64,000 bases of DNA. Origin: Bacillota bacterium (lineage in GTDB: Bacteria; Bacillota; Clostridia; Christensenellales; SZUA-584). A model generated the notes under the pieces. The model worked only from the letters and a program-made list of their open reading frames with translations, made no database searches and was not told the origin of the DNA. The translations under genes and the position numbers were made by a program. Below, one piece after another: positions 26,833 through 35,782 of the stretch. The first letter of the stretch is position 1. Every line of letters starts with the position of its first letter. The DNA is taken from positions 1 through 64,000 of the forward strand of contig JAEWTW010000023.1 in the NCBI GenBank assembly GCA_023397655.1, in the 5' to 3' direction.

Positions 26833-26983
26833 CAATTTTTCTTTTCCTCAAATATAAAAGGAAATCACCGTTATAAACCTTCGTTATTAACATATACACC
26901 GACAATAAAGCTTATTCATTGCCAACTTAATACCCTGTGCTGGGAATAACGTTTCATTTGTTACATTATGTAAGCTGTGTGTA

Positions 26984-26992
26984 TGTTATAAT
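26984..26992 (+). promoter_or_regulatory. Extended -10 promoter of the RmlC-like gene
   Basis: TGTTATAAT: perfect -10 hexamer (26987-26992) with TG extension, 38 bases before the ATG. No clear -35 is found at 16-18 bases. Confidence 0.6.
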
Positions 26993-27030
26993 CAAGCTGC
27001 GAAGAAAAAATGGCTGTATGGAGGGGTTGA

Positions 27031-27579
27031 ATGCTCAAAGTTACTCAGACAAACTTGCCGGAAGTTCTGGTTCTGGAATACGAAGAACACTATGAATCCC
27101 GCGGAAGCTCCTGCTTATACTTTTCAAAGCAGCTGTTGGACGATGCGGGGATATCAATCGATTTTGTTGAGGAAAGGGTGTACTGCCCTCAAAAAGCAGG
27201 GACACTGTACGGCATACATTTTCAAAACAACCCAAAGCCGCAGGCTAAGCTGCTGTATTGCATTCAAGGGAGCGGCCTGGATTATGCGGTCGATTTGAGA
27301 AGGGGCTCCCCAACATACAAGCAATGGGTATGCGTTCAATTGTCGTCGGACAACAGAAAACAAATTCTAATTCCCCACGGGTTTGGCCATGCCTTTTTAT
27401 CATTGGAAGATAATACGCGCGTCATTTTGAGAATTGATACTTATTTTGAGCAGGAATACAGCAGAGGGATAGCCTGGAATGATCCGGAATTGAATATAGC
27501 ATATCCCGCAGATCATCCGATTCTAGCGCAGCATGACATCGATGCTCCCATGCTGAAAGACAGTGATTGTAATCTGTAG
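27031..27579 (+). CDS. RmlC-like dTDP-4-dehydrorhamnose 3,5-epimerase family cupin
   Basis: Cupin-fold protein of the RmlC/RfbC family, which epimerises dTDP-4-keto-6-deoxy sugars for surface polysaccharides. The family core is present: GTLYGIHFQ (about residues 55-63, catalytic His), QAKLLYCIQGSGLDYAVDLR, IPHGFGHAF (near 117) and RGIAWNDPEL near the end. The family usually reads LRGLHFQ; here the Arg is Tyr, so substrate may differ. It is alone: no rmlA, B or D is near. It is on the opposite strand to its neighbours, splits plsX from rpmF, and is more AT-rich (43% GC in the first 60 bases), which suggests later acquisition. Confidence 0.8.
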   Translation: MLKVTQTNLPEVLVLEYEEHYESRGSSCLYFSKQLLDDAGISIDFVEERVYCPQKAGTLYGIHFQNNPKPQAKLLYCIQGSGLDYAVDLRRGSPTYKQWVCVQLSSDNRKQILIPHGFGHAFLSLEDNTRVILRIDTYFEQEYSRGIAWNDPELNIAYPADHPILAQHDIDAPMLKDSDCNL

Positions 27580-27598
27580 CCTTGGTACATAAAAGAAC

Positions 27599-27627
27599 AC
27601 AAAAAAGGGCGCCGGTCAACGGCACCC
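27599..27627 (-). terminator. Terminator after rpmF
   Basis: Minus strand GGGTGCCG / CGGCGCCC (one G-U pair), loop TTGAC, followed by TTTTTT. It lies between the convergent ends of rpmF and the RmlC-like gene. Confidence 0.85.
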
Positions 27628-27652
27628 CGTTCGCACACATCAAGCAATGCGT

Positions 27653-27850
27653 CTAGCGCGCTTTTTCCGCTTTTTCGGTATTCATCACATGCCTGCCATT
27701 GTAGTAGCCGCATGTCGGGCAAACCCGGTGAGTCAGCTTCATCGCATGGCACTGCGGGCACTCCGCGATGCCGGGCGCCTCCAGCTTAAAGTTCGCCGAC
27801 CGCCTCGAATTACCGCGCTGTTTGGATGTCCGCCTTTTTGGTACCGCCAT
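27653..27850 (-). CDS. rpmF: 50S ribosomal protein L32
   Basis: Zinc-ribbon bL32 protein, 65 aa. The N-terminus AVPKRRTSKQRGNSRR and two CPxC pairs (CPQC and CPTC) are typical of the zinc-containing form. It follows yceD, its usual partner, with a longer gap than usual (143 bases) in which I see no gene. Start ATG with GAGGTG. Confidence 0.97.
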   Translation of the reverse strand: MAVPKRRTSKQRGNSRRSANFKLEAPGIAECPQCHAMKLTHRVCPTCGYYNGRHVMNTEKAEKAR

Positions 27851-27993
27851 CTATTTACACCTCCTCATCTGTCGCTCTTGTTGAAAAGCCTGCAAGCCTT
27901 TCCGTCAATTTCCGGCTCTGCTTGTTCCTCGTTCATACTTGAAACCGGACAAAACCGTCTGGCGAGCAGCACAGTTAAAACTGTTTTGCCCAC

Positions 27994-28488
27994 TTATTTA
28001 TTTTTAGATAATCCATTCAATTCCGCGAACGGATTTGAACTCTCCATCTCAGGAGCGCAACTGCACGTTCCTTTGTTTAAGTCCGCACCACATTGGCTGC
28101 AAAGGCCTTTACAGTCTTCACGGCACAGCAGCTTAGTCGGCAGGTTCACCACCACGTTGTCTTCCAGCATCGGCGTCAGGTCAATCATCTCATCCTGATA
28201 CGCGTACATGCCTTCTTCCGGCTGCTTCTTATAGTACTCGGCAAATCTGAAGCCGATCATATACGTAAAATCCGCAAGACATCTGGCACAGGTGACCGGT
28301 GTTTCCGCTTCAAAGCGCCCCGTCACGATGATGCCTTCGCCGTCATGCCGCCAGTCCGCCGTCACATGGACACCGTCCGGAAAATCATACCGTTCGCCCA
28401 GAAACTCAATTCCCGGGAACGCACCGTCGTATTCCGCCGTAAACTCTTCGCCCGTGTTGCGAACCGCGTCTGCAATGTCGATTTTCAT
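27994..28488 (-). CDS. yceD: YceD/DUF177 family protein
   Basis: Member of the DUF177 family that precedes rpmF in most bacteria and has been linked to 23S rRNA accumulation. The conserved CARCLADF segment and a second cysteine cluster (CREDCKGLCSQCG) are present, suggesting metal binding. ATG at 28488 is chosen, 164 aa, with AGCAGG upstream; a TTG ten codons earlier is possible. Confidence 0.88.
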   Translation of the reverse strand: MKIDIADAVRNTGEEFTAEYDGAFPGIEFLGERYDFPDGVHVTADWRHDGEGIIVTGRFEAETPVTCARCLADFTYMIGFRFAEYYKKQPEEGMYAYQDEMIDLTPMLEDNVVVNLPTKLLCREDCKGLCSQCGADLNKGTCSCAPEMESSNPFAELNGLSKNK

Positions 28489-28572
28489 CTCAAAACCTGC
28501 TTTCGGGGCATTCGTCAACGAGTTAGATTATATTTTAATCGCAGGCTTTTTGTCAACTCTTTTTTGGTATTC

Positions 28573-30024
28573 TTACCTGAGCGCAAATATCGTTCTCTTC
28601 CTTTCCACAACCTCTTCCAACCGCTCCAGATACATGCGCAGATCCTTGATGTTCGCGGCGCGCTCAATGCGCGTTTCCGCAGAAAAAATTTTCTTGGAAA
28701 TTGCGCCCGCGCCGAATGCCAGCACATCGCACAATTCTTCCATGTTGTCGATGTTGTACAGGCACGCTTTGCCGGGCAGCGTATAGCCCGCGTTCTCCTG
28801 GCTGCCTTTCATATACTTTTGCCGGTACATATAATACGCGCGGTAATCCGCAGCCTCCAGCATCCGCCTCGCACGCTCCACCGCCTCCGCCGTCTCCGCA
28901 TCGGTGGGCAGCGCATCCATATTGGCCGCCGCGAAAGCAGACGCCCGCTTCACGGCCAGCGTATGCACCGTGATGTTGGCGGGGTTCAACGCAATGATAG
29001 GGCCAAGCGTTGCCACCAGCCGTTCCGCATCCTCGCCCGGCAGCCCCGCAATCACATCCACGTTGATGTCGAAGGCGAAATCCGTTGCCAGCGCATACGC
29101 GTCAAAGAAATCCTGCGCGGTATGCTGCCGACCGATACGCATGAGCGTCTCGTCACACAGCGTCTGCGCGTTCACGCTGACGCGCCCCGCACCGCTGTCC
29201 CTGATTATTTGAAGCTTCTCCGGCGTGATTGTATCCGGCCGGCCCGCCTCCACCGTGAACTCTTTCGCACCTCGGGCCAGCTGCGCCGCTCGCTCAAGCA
29301 CCGTTTTCAAGTTGCCTGCGGACAGTGCCGTGGGTGTGCCGCCGCCCACGTACAGCGCACGCACGCGCCTGCCGCTAATCAGCTGCTTCGCGTCAGCCAG
29401 TTCCGTCATCAGCGCGGCCACATACTTATCCTCCGCGCCTTTGAACACCTCCGGCGTGGACGATGCAAACGAGCAATATGCGCACCTCGTGACGCAAAAG
29501 GGTATGCCGATATATATGTCCAGCTCATCACGACTGGGGTCAAGGCCGGTCTGTGCGGTCACGATGCCTTTCGCGAAATCGTATTTTCCCGGCGATACGT
29601 CAAACTCGTCCAGCATCAGACGCTTGGCGCCCTCTTCCCCCAAAGCTGCCTCACTGTCGCGCAGCAGCCTTGTGGGGCGTACGCCCGTCAGCGAGCCCCA
29701 AGGCATTGCAGTTTCAAAATGCGAAAAAAGCGCCCGATAGACGCTGATTTTGGCAGCCCGTTTGGCAACGCGCTTACGCTCCAGCTCACCCTGCGGCACA
29801 GGGCAGGCATACGTGTTTTCCGACACCGCTGTCCCATCCCGGTACAGCTGCGCCCGGCTGATAAACGCACCATCCGCTTCGGTGAATTCGTGGATCACGC
29901 TGTAGCCCTCGGCATCAGCTTTGGGTTCATTTAACGGCTCAATGCGCCGCGTGTCGATATATAGGCGCAGCTCCTCGCAGATGTCGCCGAAGAACTGCGG
30001 CGTCCCGGTATAGAGCGCTGTCAT
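28573..30024 (-). CDS. hemZ: Coproporphyrinogen III dehydrogenase-like radical-SAM protein HemZ
   Basis: Oxygen-independent coproporphyrinogen-oxidase-like enzyme. A unique N-terminal region of about 165 residues is followed by the radical-SAM domain with CVTRCAYCSF (Cx3Cx2C, near residue 175) and YVGGGTPT (near 230). Length (483 aa) and position (MBL hydrolase-hemZ) match HemZ of Bacillota rather than HemN. Heme synthesis is the classic assignment, but no other heme genes are here, so activity could differ. Its ATG overlaps the stop of the upstream hydrolase (ATGA). Confidence 0.88.
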   Translation of the reverse strand: MTALYTGTPQFFGDICEELRLYIDTRRIEPLNEPKADAEGYSVIHEFTEADGAFISRAQLYRDGTAVSENTYACPVPQGELERKRVAKRAAKISVYRALFSHFETAMPWGSLTGVRPTRLLRDSEAALGEEGAKRLMLDEFDVSPGKYDFAKGIVTAQTGLDPSRDELDIYIGIPFCVTRCAYCSFASSTPEVFKGAEDKYVAALMTELADAKQLISGRRVRALYVGGGTPTALSAGNLKTVLERAAQLARGAKEFTVEAGRPDTITPEKLQIIRDSGAGRVSVNAQTLCDETLMRIGRQHTAQDFFDAYALATDFAFDINVDVIAGLPGEDAERLVATLGPIIALNPANITVHTLAVKRASAFAAANMDALPTDAETAEAVERARRMLEAADYRAYYMYRQKYMKGSQENAGYTLPGKACLYNIDNMEELCDVLAFGAGAISKKIFSAETRIERAANIKDLRMYLERLEEVVERKRTIFALR

Positions 30025-30647
30025 CGTGCCAGATACGGGTTGCTCTTGTACTCCGCCTTGAGCGTCGTCTTGATACCGTGCCCCGTATAAACGGTATAAT
30101 CTTTGTGCAGCCCCCCCAGCACCGTGTGCAGCGAATGTTCATATTCCTGCGGGTCGCTGCCCGGAAAATCGGTACGCCCGCAATACATATAGAACAATGT
30201 GTCGCCCGAGAACAGCGCATCGCCTGATATATAGCACACGCTGCCGCCCGAGTGCCCCGGCGTATGCAGCACCTGCGCCGGCAGGTCTGCCGCTATCACG
30301 GTTTCACCGCCTTTGAAAACGATGTCGGCCTCCACCGGTTCCACGCTGACACCTGCCACCGCAGCCAGACAGTCCACATTGCTGGTCAGCATCGAAAGAT
30401 CCCGTTCGTGAACGCACAGCTTCGCGCCGGTATGCTTTTTCAGCGCCGCCGCCGCGCCAATATGATCAAAATGCCCATGCGTCAGCAGTATGTGTGTTAC
30501 CTCGGTGATGCCCTCATATTCCAAACGCGCGCGGATTTTTTCAAAGTCCGCACCCGGGTCAATTACAAACGCTTTTTTAGAGCAGTCTTTGAACACGATA
30601 AACGCGTTCGCCTGCATCATACCCACCGCTACCTGTACGACCTTCAA
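30021..30647 (-). CDS. MBL-fold metallo-hydrolase, glyoxalase II-like (YqgX type)
   Basis: Zinc hydrolase of the metallo-beta-lactamase fold. The motif THGHFDHIG (HxHxDH, about residues 55-63), the downstream His in HTPGHSGGSV (near 130) and the Asp in FSGDTLF are intact. Length 208 aa fits the YqgX group, annotated as hydroxyacylglutathione hydrolase; in Bacillota the natural substrate is uncertain. TTG start with GGGAGGG about ten bases before. Confidence 0.85.
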   Translation of the reverse strand: MKVVQVAVGMMQANAFIVFKDCSKKAFVIDPGADFEKIRARLEYEGITEVTHILLTHGHFDHIGAAAALKKHTGAKLCVHERDLSMLTSNVDCLAAVAGVSVEPVEADIVFKGGETVIAADLPAQVLHTPGHSGGSVCYISGDALFSGDTLFYMYCGRTDFPGSDPQEYEHSLHTVLGGLHKDYTVYTGHGIKTTLKAEYKSNPYLAR

Positions 30648-30710
30648 TTTGCTTCTGTCCCTCCCAATGAATCGTCATCATGTCACGCGGGCCGCCGTGG
30701 ACAGCGGTCC

Positions 30711-31154
30711 CTACGGTTTAACCGAATCCAGCAGTATCGTCACTGGCCCGTCGTTGACGCTGGACACCTCCATATGTGCGCCGAACACGCCCGTTTCCAC
30801 CGGCAGCCCCATCCCGCGCCAGGCTGTCACACAGTCATTGTACATCACCTGCGCAATATCGGGCGCCGCCGCGCGCATGAAGTCCGGCCGGTTGCCGCGC
30901 CTCACATCGCCTAGCAGCGTAAACTGCGACACCACCAGCAGTGCGCCTCCCACATCCTGCACACTGTCTGTCATTTTACCGTCCCGCTCAAATATGCGCA
31001 AAGCCGCCGCCTTGCGCACGATATAATTTATATCCTCCGGTCCGTCGCCCTGCGCCACACCCAGCAGCACCAGCAGCCCTGGTCCGATCTGTCCCACTGT
31101 TTTTCCGTCCACCGTTACCGTCGCCGCAGACACGCGCTGCACCACCGCAATCAT
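30711..31154 (-). CDS. dtd: D-aminoacyl-tRNA deacylase
   Basis: Removes D-amino acids and mischarged glycine from tRNA. The catalytic motif SQFTLLGDVRRGNRPDF (about residues 77-93) and the C-terminal NDGPVT motif (near 134) are both intact; length 147 aa. The ATG overlaps the rel stop (ATGA), in the usual recJ-rel-dtd order. Confidence 0.97.
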   Translation of the reverse strand: MIAVVQRVSAATVTVDGKTVGQIGPGLLVLLGVAQGDGPEDINYIVRKAAALRIFERDGKMTDSVQDVGGALLVVSQFTLLGDVRRGNRPDFMRAAAPDIAQVMYNDCVTAWRGMGLPVETGVFGAHMEVSSVNDGPVTILLDSVKP

Positions 31155-33316
31155 TTGTGAATGCGGTATACATCCCGCACGCCATCGATGGATTTCAGAT
31201 TCTTGATGATGGTATCCAGCTGAGAGATATCACAGATTTCGAAACCGAACACCATGTTGGCGATGCGGTTCTTGCCCATGCGCGCGTTGACCGATGTGAT
31301 AGAGAAGCCCAGGCTGAACAGCTTGTTGGACACCTCCGCAATGAGACCGCTGCGGTCGTTCGCGATCACCTGTATCTCCACGTTATAGGACGACTTTTCA
31401 CTGGACGACCAGGCCACGTCGATCATGCGCCCGGATTCAAAGTCCTCCGTGGTCACGTTGGGGCAGTCGCAGCGGTGTACGGATACGCCGCGTCCGCGCG
31501 TGATGTAGCCCACGATGCTGTCGCCCGGTACCGGGTTGCAGCACTTGGCAAAGCGCACCAGCATATCGTCATATCCTTTGACGATAACGCCGCTCGCCTC
31601 GCCCGGACGGCGTGACTTCACCTGTGAAACCGGCTGCTCGGGCAGCGTACTGTTCTCCCGGCGGTATTCTTCAATCAGCTTGTGCAGTATCTGCCCCGTG
31701 GCGATACCGCCATAGCCCACCGCCGCGTAGATGTCTTCCGGCGTGGACAGCGTAAACTTTTTATAGACGTCTTTGAGCCACTCAGGCTTGAACAGCGCCT
31801 TGAAATCGTAACCGCGCCGTTTCGCCTCCTTTTCCAGCATATCGCGGCCCTTGACAATATTCTCCTCTTTGAGCTCTTTGCGGAACCAATTGCGTATTTT
31901 GCCCTTCGCCTGTGACGTCTTGGCGATCTTCAACCAGTCGCGCGAGGGGCCTTTGGACGCGGACGACGTGACGATCTCCACGATGTCGCCGGACCTCAGC
32001 TCATATGACAGCGGCACCATCTTGCCGTTCACCTTGGCGCCGACGCACTTGTTGCCGATCTCACTGTGGATGCCGTACGCAAAGTCCAGCGGTGTCGCTC
32101 CCTGAATGAACTCCTTCACATCGCCTTTGGGTGTAAACACGTACACCTTATCGGAGAAAAAGTCCACCTTGAGCGTTTCCATGAACTCGCGGGAATCCCG
32201 CGTGTCCGTCTGCCATTCCAGCATCTCCCGCAGCCAGACCAGCTTTTCATCCATCTCGCTGCTCTGTGCAATGCCTTCCTTGTAGTTCCAATGCGCCGCG
32301 ATGCCGTATTCCGCCGTCGAATGCATCTCCTGCGTACGTATCTGCACTTCGAACGGCCGCCCGTCCCGCCCCAGCACCGTGGTGTGGATGGACTGGTACA
32401 TGTTCTGCTTGGGCACCGCGATATAATCCTTAAAACGGCCCGGGATGGGCTTCCATACGGTATGCACCGTGCCCAGCACCGCGTAACAGTCGCGCACTGA
32501 TTTGACAATGATGCGCACCGCAATCAGGTCGTAAACTTCGTCGAACGTGCGCTGTCTCTTGTGTATCTTGTTGTATATGCTGTAGATATGCTTGGGCCGG
32601 CCTTCCACTTCGGCATCCACGCGTATCTTCTTCAGATGCTTTTTGATCTCCTCGACGACGCCCGCGATATATTCCCGGCGTTCGGCACGCGTTTCGGTCA
32701 GCTTCGCCGCGATCTCGTAATATGCCTTCTCGTCGAGGTATTTAAGCGCCAGATCCTCCAGCTCCCACTTGATCGTATTGATGCCGAGCCGGTGAGCCAG
32801 CGGCGCGTATATCTCCAGCGTTTCCTTGGCTTTCTCAATGCGCTTGCCCTCTGCCTGAAATTTGAGCGTACGCATGTTGTGCAGCCGGTCCGCCAGCTTC
32901 ACAAGTATCACGCGTATGTCGCTCGCCATCGCGAGGAACATCTTACGCAGATATTCGGCCTGGTGCTCCTCCTTAGAGGAGAAATCCACCTTGCCCACCT
33001 TGGTCACACCGTCCACCAACAGTGAGATTTCCGCCCCGAAATCCGACTTGATCTGGGCCAGCGTCACCGTTGTATCCTCAACGATGTCATGAAACAGTCC
33101 GGCGATCACCGTGGTCATGTCAAGGCCTAAGTCGACGAGTATCCGCGCCACTTCCCGGGGATGGACGAAGAAGGGTTCTCCGGACAAACGCATCTGCCCC
33201 TCGTGCGCTTTTTCCGCGAACAAATAAGCCTTTTCAAAAAAGGCGGCGTCCTCGGCGCTGTACCGGCTTTTCACCTCGTCGATCAGCGATTGTGCGCTCC
33301 GTTGCTTGTCATCCAT
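31151..33316 (-). CDS. rel: Bifunctional (p)ppGpp synthetase/hydrolase Rel
   Basis: Makes and degrades the stringent-response alarmone. The N-terminal HD hydrolase domain keeps HDIVEDT (near residue 71) and ADRLHNMRTL; the synthetase domain includes the YQSIHTTVLG segment near 310; TGS (about 390-450), helical and C-terminal ACT domains follow. Length 721 aa. Both active sites appear complete, so it should be bifunctional. It overlaps the end of recJ by 8 bases. Confidence 0.97.
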   Translation of the reverse strand: MDDKQRSAQSLIDEVKSRYSAEDAAFFEKAYLFAEKAHEGQMRLSGEPFFVHPREVARILVDLGLDMTTVIAGLFHDIVEDTTVTLAQIKSDFGAEISLLVDGVTKVGKVDFSSKEEHQAEYLRKMFLAMASDIRVILVKLADRLHNMRTLKFQAEGKRIEKAKETLEIYAPLAHRLGINTIKWELEDLALKYLDEKAYYEIAAKLTETRAERREYIAGVVEEIKKHLKKIRVDAEVEGRPKHIYSIYNKIHKRQRTFDEVYDLIAVRIIVKSVRDCYAVLGTVHTVWKPIPGRFKDYIAVPKQNMYQSIHTTVLGRDGRPFEVQIRTQEMHSTAEYGIAAHWNYKEGIAQSSEMDEKLVWLREMLEWQTDTRDSREFMETLKVDFFSDKVYVFTPKGDVKEFIQGATPLDFAYGIHSEIGNKCVGAKVNGKMVPLSYELRSGDIVEIVTSSASKGPSRDWLKIAKTSQAKGKIRNWFRKELKEENIVKGRDMLEKEAKRRGYDFKALFKPEWLKDVYKKFTLSTPEDIYAAVGYGGIATGQILHKLIEEYRRENSTLPEQPVSQVKSRRPGEASGVIVKGYDDMLVRFAKCCNPVPGDSIVGYITRGRGVSVHRCDCPNVTTEDFESGRMIDVAWSSSEKSSYNVEIQVIANDRSGLIAEVSNKLFSLGFSITSVNARMGKNRIANMVFGFEICDISQLDTIIKNLKSIDGVRDVYRIHK

Positions 33317-35654
33317 TGATTAACCCCTCAAAACTCCTGTAGCAGGTGCTGTCGCTCAAATTTCTGCGCGGCCCGCCGCTGCCAATTGCCAGTATTCTAT
33401 CACTTTTGTCCGTTTCTATCAACTCAAGCTCGGTAAACACACGAAATGCGAACGCGGCCTTTCCGGCGCTCAACCCCAGATTCTCTGCTAACGCTGACAC
33501 AGAACGCGGCTTTTTCGCCAAAACCGGCTGCATCCGCCGGTATATGCCCAGCAACTCGTCCCGCTCGGCAAAGCACTGCCGCGTATGGCTTTTATAGTCT
33601 TCCCGCAGCTTTTGGTCAAAAAAAGCGGGCGGTGCGCTGACGCCGATATGGATGAGGCGCGTATGCCCCGGCACAACCCCGCAGGCGATGCAGTTCTCCG
33701 ACGTGAACGACTTGCGGTCCCACAACACCAGCTGACCCTTTTCCAGCGCCTGCCGCACCGGAGCCATCGTCAGCAGCCGCCGCAGCGCCGGTTCGGTCGC
33801 CGCCGCCAGACACAGTCCGAAACGGCTGGCACTCAGTGCCTCGTCCAGCAGGCGCACAAAGCCTGTCTCCTCCGTCTCCGGCATCCCTTCGTTCATCAGC
33901 CGCGTGACCTCGTCCGCCAAACCCGCTGCCAGCCTGAACGCGTTGTCATCGATATAACTTTTCAGCAGGTCACCGTCATATTGCGGAGAAATCTCCCTCA
34001 CGATCACCTGCGGACGTCCTGAATAGTTGTCTATACCCGCTTCGCACAAAAAGTCTGCCCGGCCCGGCATCAGCGCATGCGCATCAGTAAATCCGAAGCT
34101 CACAGCGTCCAATGTGCCGCCCTCCTGCCGCAGCATGAATTTCAGGTGGGACTTGTCGCGCCCCACAAATTTCTGCGCAGTCAGTGCGGCATTTCGAATA
34201 ACAATCAGCGGCTGCTCGTTATCCGGACCAAAGGGCTCCAGCCTGCGGAGGTCTTCCACAAAACGACGCGAGACAGACTTCGCGTCCAGCTCCATATCGT
34301 AAACCTTCTGCGGAACGAACACGGATTCATCGTAATGCGCTTTGATGTATGCGCACACGTCCGTGCGTAGCCCGTCGAGTATCTCCGGCTTTATTGTCAG
34401 CCCGGCCGCCTGCGCATGGCCTCCGAATTTTTCATAGCTCTCCGCAAACGCGCCCAGCACCTCGTACATATTGATGCCCGGGATGCTGCGCGCCGAGCCG
34501 ATCAGATTGCCGTCCCCGCCAAAAAGCACACAGGGACGATAATATTTTTCCGCAATCTTCGCGGCAGCAATGCCGATAACACCGGAATTCCAGCCCTTAT
34601 CCGCCAGCAGTATCGCCGGGTCGGTCTGGTATCCGCCCTGGCTTATCATCTTTTCAGCGCCTTCAAGTATGCTGCACACGTCACCGCGCCGCCTGTCGTT
34701 GAGCGCACACAGGCGTGTCACGCTCTCCTTAAGCTCGGCTGATGGCTTTCTAGCCGTCAATATCTCAATAGCCGCTTCGGCGGTATCCATACGCCCTGCC
34801 GCATTAATGCGCGGCCCCAACCCGAAACCGATGCTGAACGACGACATATCGGGCAGGCTGATGCCCGCTGCCTGAGCCAGCGCCGCCACCCCGGCCGACG
34901 GGTTTTTGCGCATCCTCTGCATACCCATATGTGCGATCACACGGTTCTCTCCCAGCAGCGGCACGATGTCCGTGATGGTACCGATCGCTATGAGATCGAT
35001 GTAGCGCATTGCTTCCGACAGCGACGACAGCGCGTGGATTAGCTTAAAAGCCACTCCGCAACCCGCGAGATATGGATAAGGATATGTGCTGTCGGGCCGC
35101 TTGGCGTTGATGATGCAGGGTGTATCAGGCAGCGTATCGCCGCATTCGTGATGGTCGGTGACGATCACATCCACGCCCAGGCTCTTCGCCCGTTCCGTTT
35201 CGGCGACATTGGTGATGCCGCAATCCACCGTGATGATCAGCTTGCCTCCCGCCGCCGCGATCTGCTCCACCGCGCTCAGCGACAGGCCGTAGCCTTCCTT
35301 GTGCCGGTTGGGCGTCTGTATGTCCACATCGGCGCCTTTACTGCGCAAATGCAGGTACAGCGCGCTGCCGCCGCACGTACCGTCCGCATCGTAGTCGCAA
35401 AACACCGTGATCTTCTCTTTTGCAGCCAGCGCCTTTTTAATTCGCTCTACCGACGCTGCCATATCGGGCAGCAAAAAGGGGTCGTGCAGCTGCTCGGGGC
35501 CGGGATGCAGAAATCGCTTGGCTGCTTCGGGTGTGTCAATGCCGCGTGAGCACAGCAGAGCCGCGACAGGTGCAATTAAACCCGTCGCTTCCTGCACCAG
35601 TCTCACCACATCATGGGCGCATGTGCTCTTTTCACGTTCGACAAACCTCTGCAA
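33309..35654 (-). CDS. recJ: Single-stranded-DNA exonuclease RecJ
   Basis: 5'-3' exonuclease of recombination and repair. The DHH-family motifs are visible: FCDYDADGTCG (near residue 85), the DCG in ITVDCGITN and the TDHHECGD motif (near 163); the DHHA1 domain and an OB fold follow, then a C-terminal extension (about 570-781) typical of Bacillota RecJ. I chose TTG at 35654 because AGGGG lies seven bases upstream; a GTG at 35687 would add 11 residues. Confidence 0.94.
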   Translation of the reverse strand: MQRFVEREKSTCAHDVVRLVQEATGLIAPVAALLCSRGIDTPEAAKRFLHPGPEQLHDPFLLPDMAASVERIKKALAAKEKITVFCDYDADGTCGGSALYLHLRSKGADVDIQTPNRHKEGYGLSLSAVEQIAAAGGKLIITVDCGITNVAETERAKSLGVDVIVTDHHECGDTLPDTPCIINAKRPDSTYPYPYLAGCGVAFKLIHALSSLSEAMRYIDLIAIGTITDIVPLLGENRVIAHMGMQRMRKNPSAGVAALAQAAGISLPDMSSFSIGFGLGPRINAAGRMDTAEAAIEILTARKPSAELKESVTRLCALNDRRRGDVCSILEGAEKMISQGGYQTDPAILLADKGWNSGVIGIAAAKIAEKYYRPCVLFGGDGNLIGSARSIPGINMYEVLGAFAESYEKFGGHAQAAGLTIKPEILDGLRTDVCAYIKAHYDESVFVPQKVYDMELDAKSVSRRFVEDLRRLEPFGPDNEQPLIVIRNAALTAQKFVGRDKSHLKFMLRQEGGTLDAVSFGFTDAHALMPGRADFLCEAGIDNYSGRPQVIVREISPQYDGDLLKSYIDDNAFRLAAGLADEVTRLMNEGMPETEETGFVRLLDEALSASRFGLCLAAATEPALRRLLTMAPVRQALEKGQLVLWDRKSFTSENCIACGVVPGHTRLIHIGVSAPPAFFDQKLREDYKSHTRQCFAERDELLGIYRRMQPVLAKKPRSVSALAENLGLSAGKAAFAFRVFTELELIETDKSDRILAIGSGGPRRNLSDSTCYRSFEGLING

Positions 35655-35722
35655 AACGGCACCCCTTAATCTCTCCGATTCCCACACCGAAAGCTTGCGG
35701 AAACCAATCGAATAAATACTTG

Positions 35723-35756
35723 AAAAGCCTCTCCTGAGGTATCAGGAAAGGCTTTT
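35723..35756 (-). terminator. Terminator between secF and recJ
   Basis: A 15-bp stem (35723-35737 with 35742-35756, one G-U pair on the minus strand) closed by a 4-base loop. The 3' arm ends in CTTTT, so it probably terminates secD-secF transcription before recJ. Confidence 0.8.
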
Positions 35757-35782
35757 AATCAACACAGATCGATGCCTCTTGT

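Noticed and set aside
28093..29934. A 613-codon plus-strand open frame.
   Set aside because: Antisense to yceD and hemZ; translation resembles no protein family.
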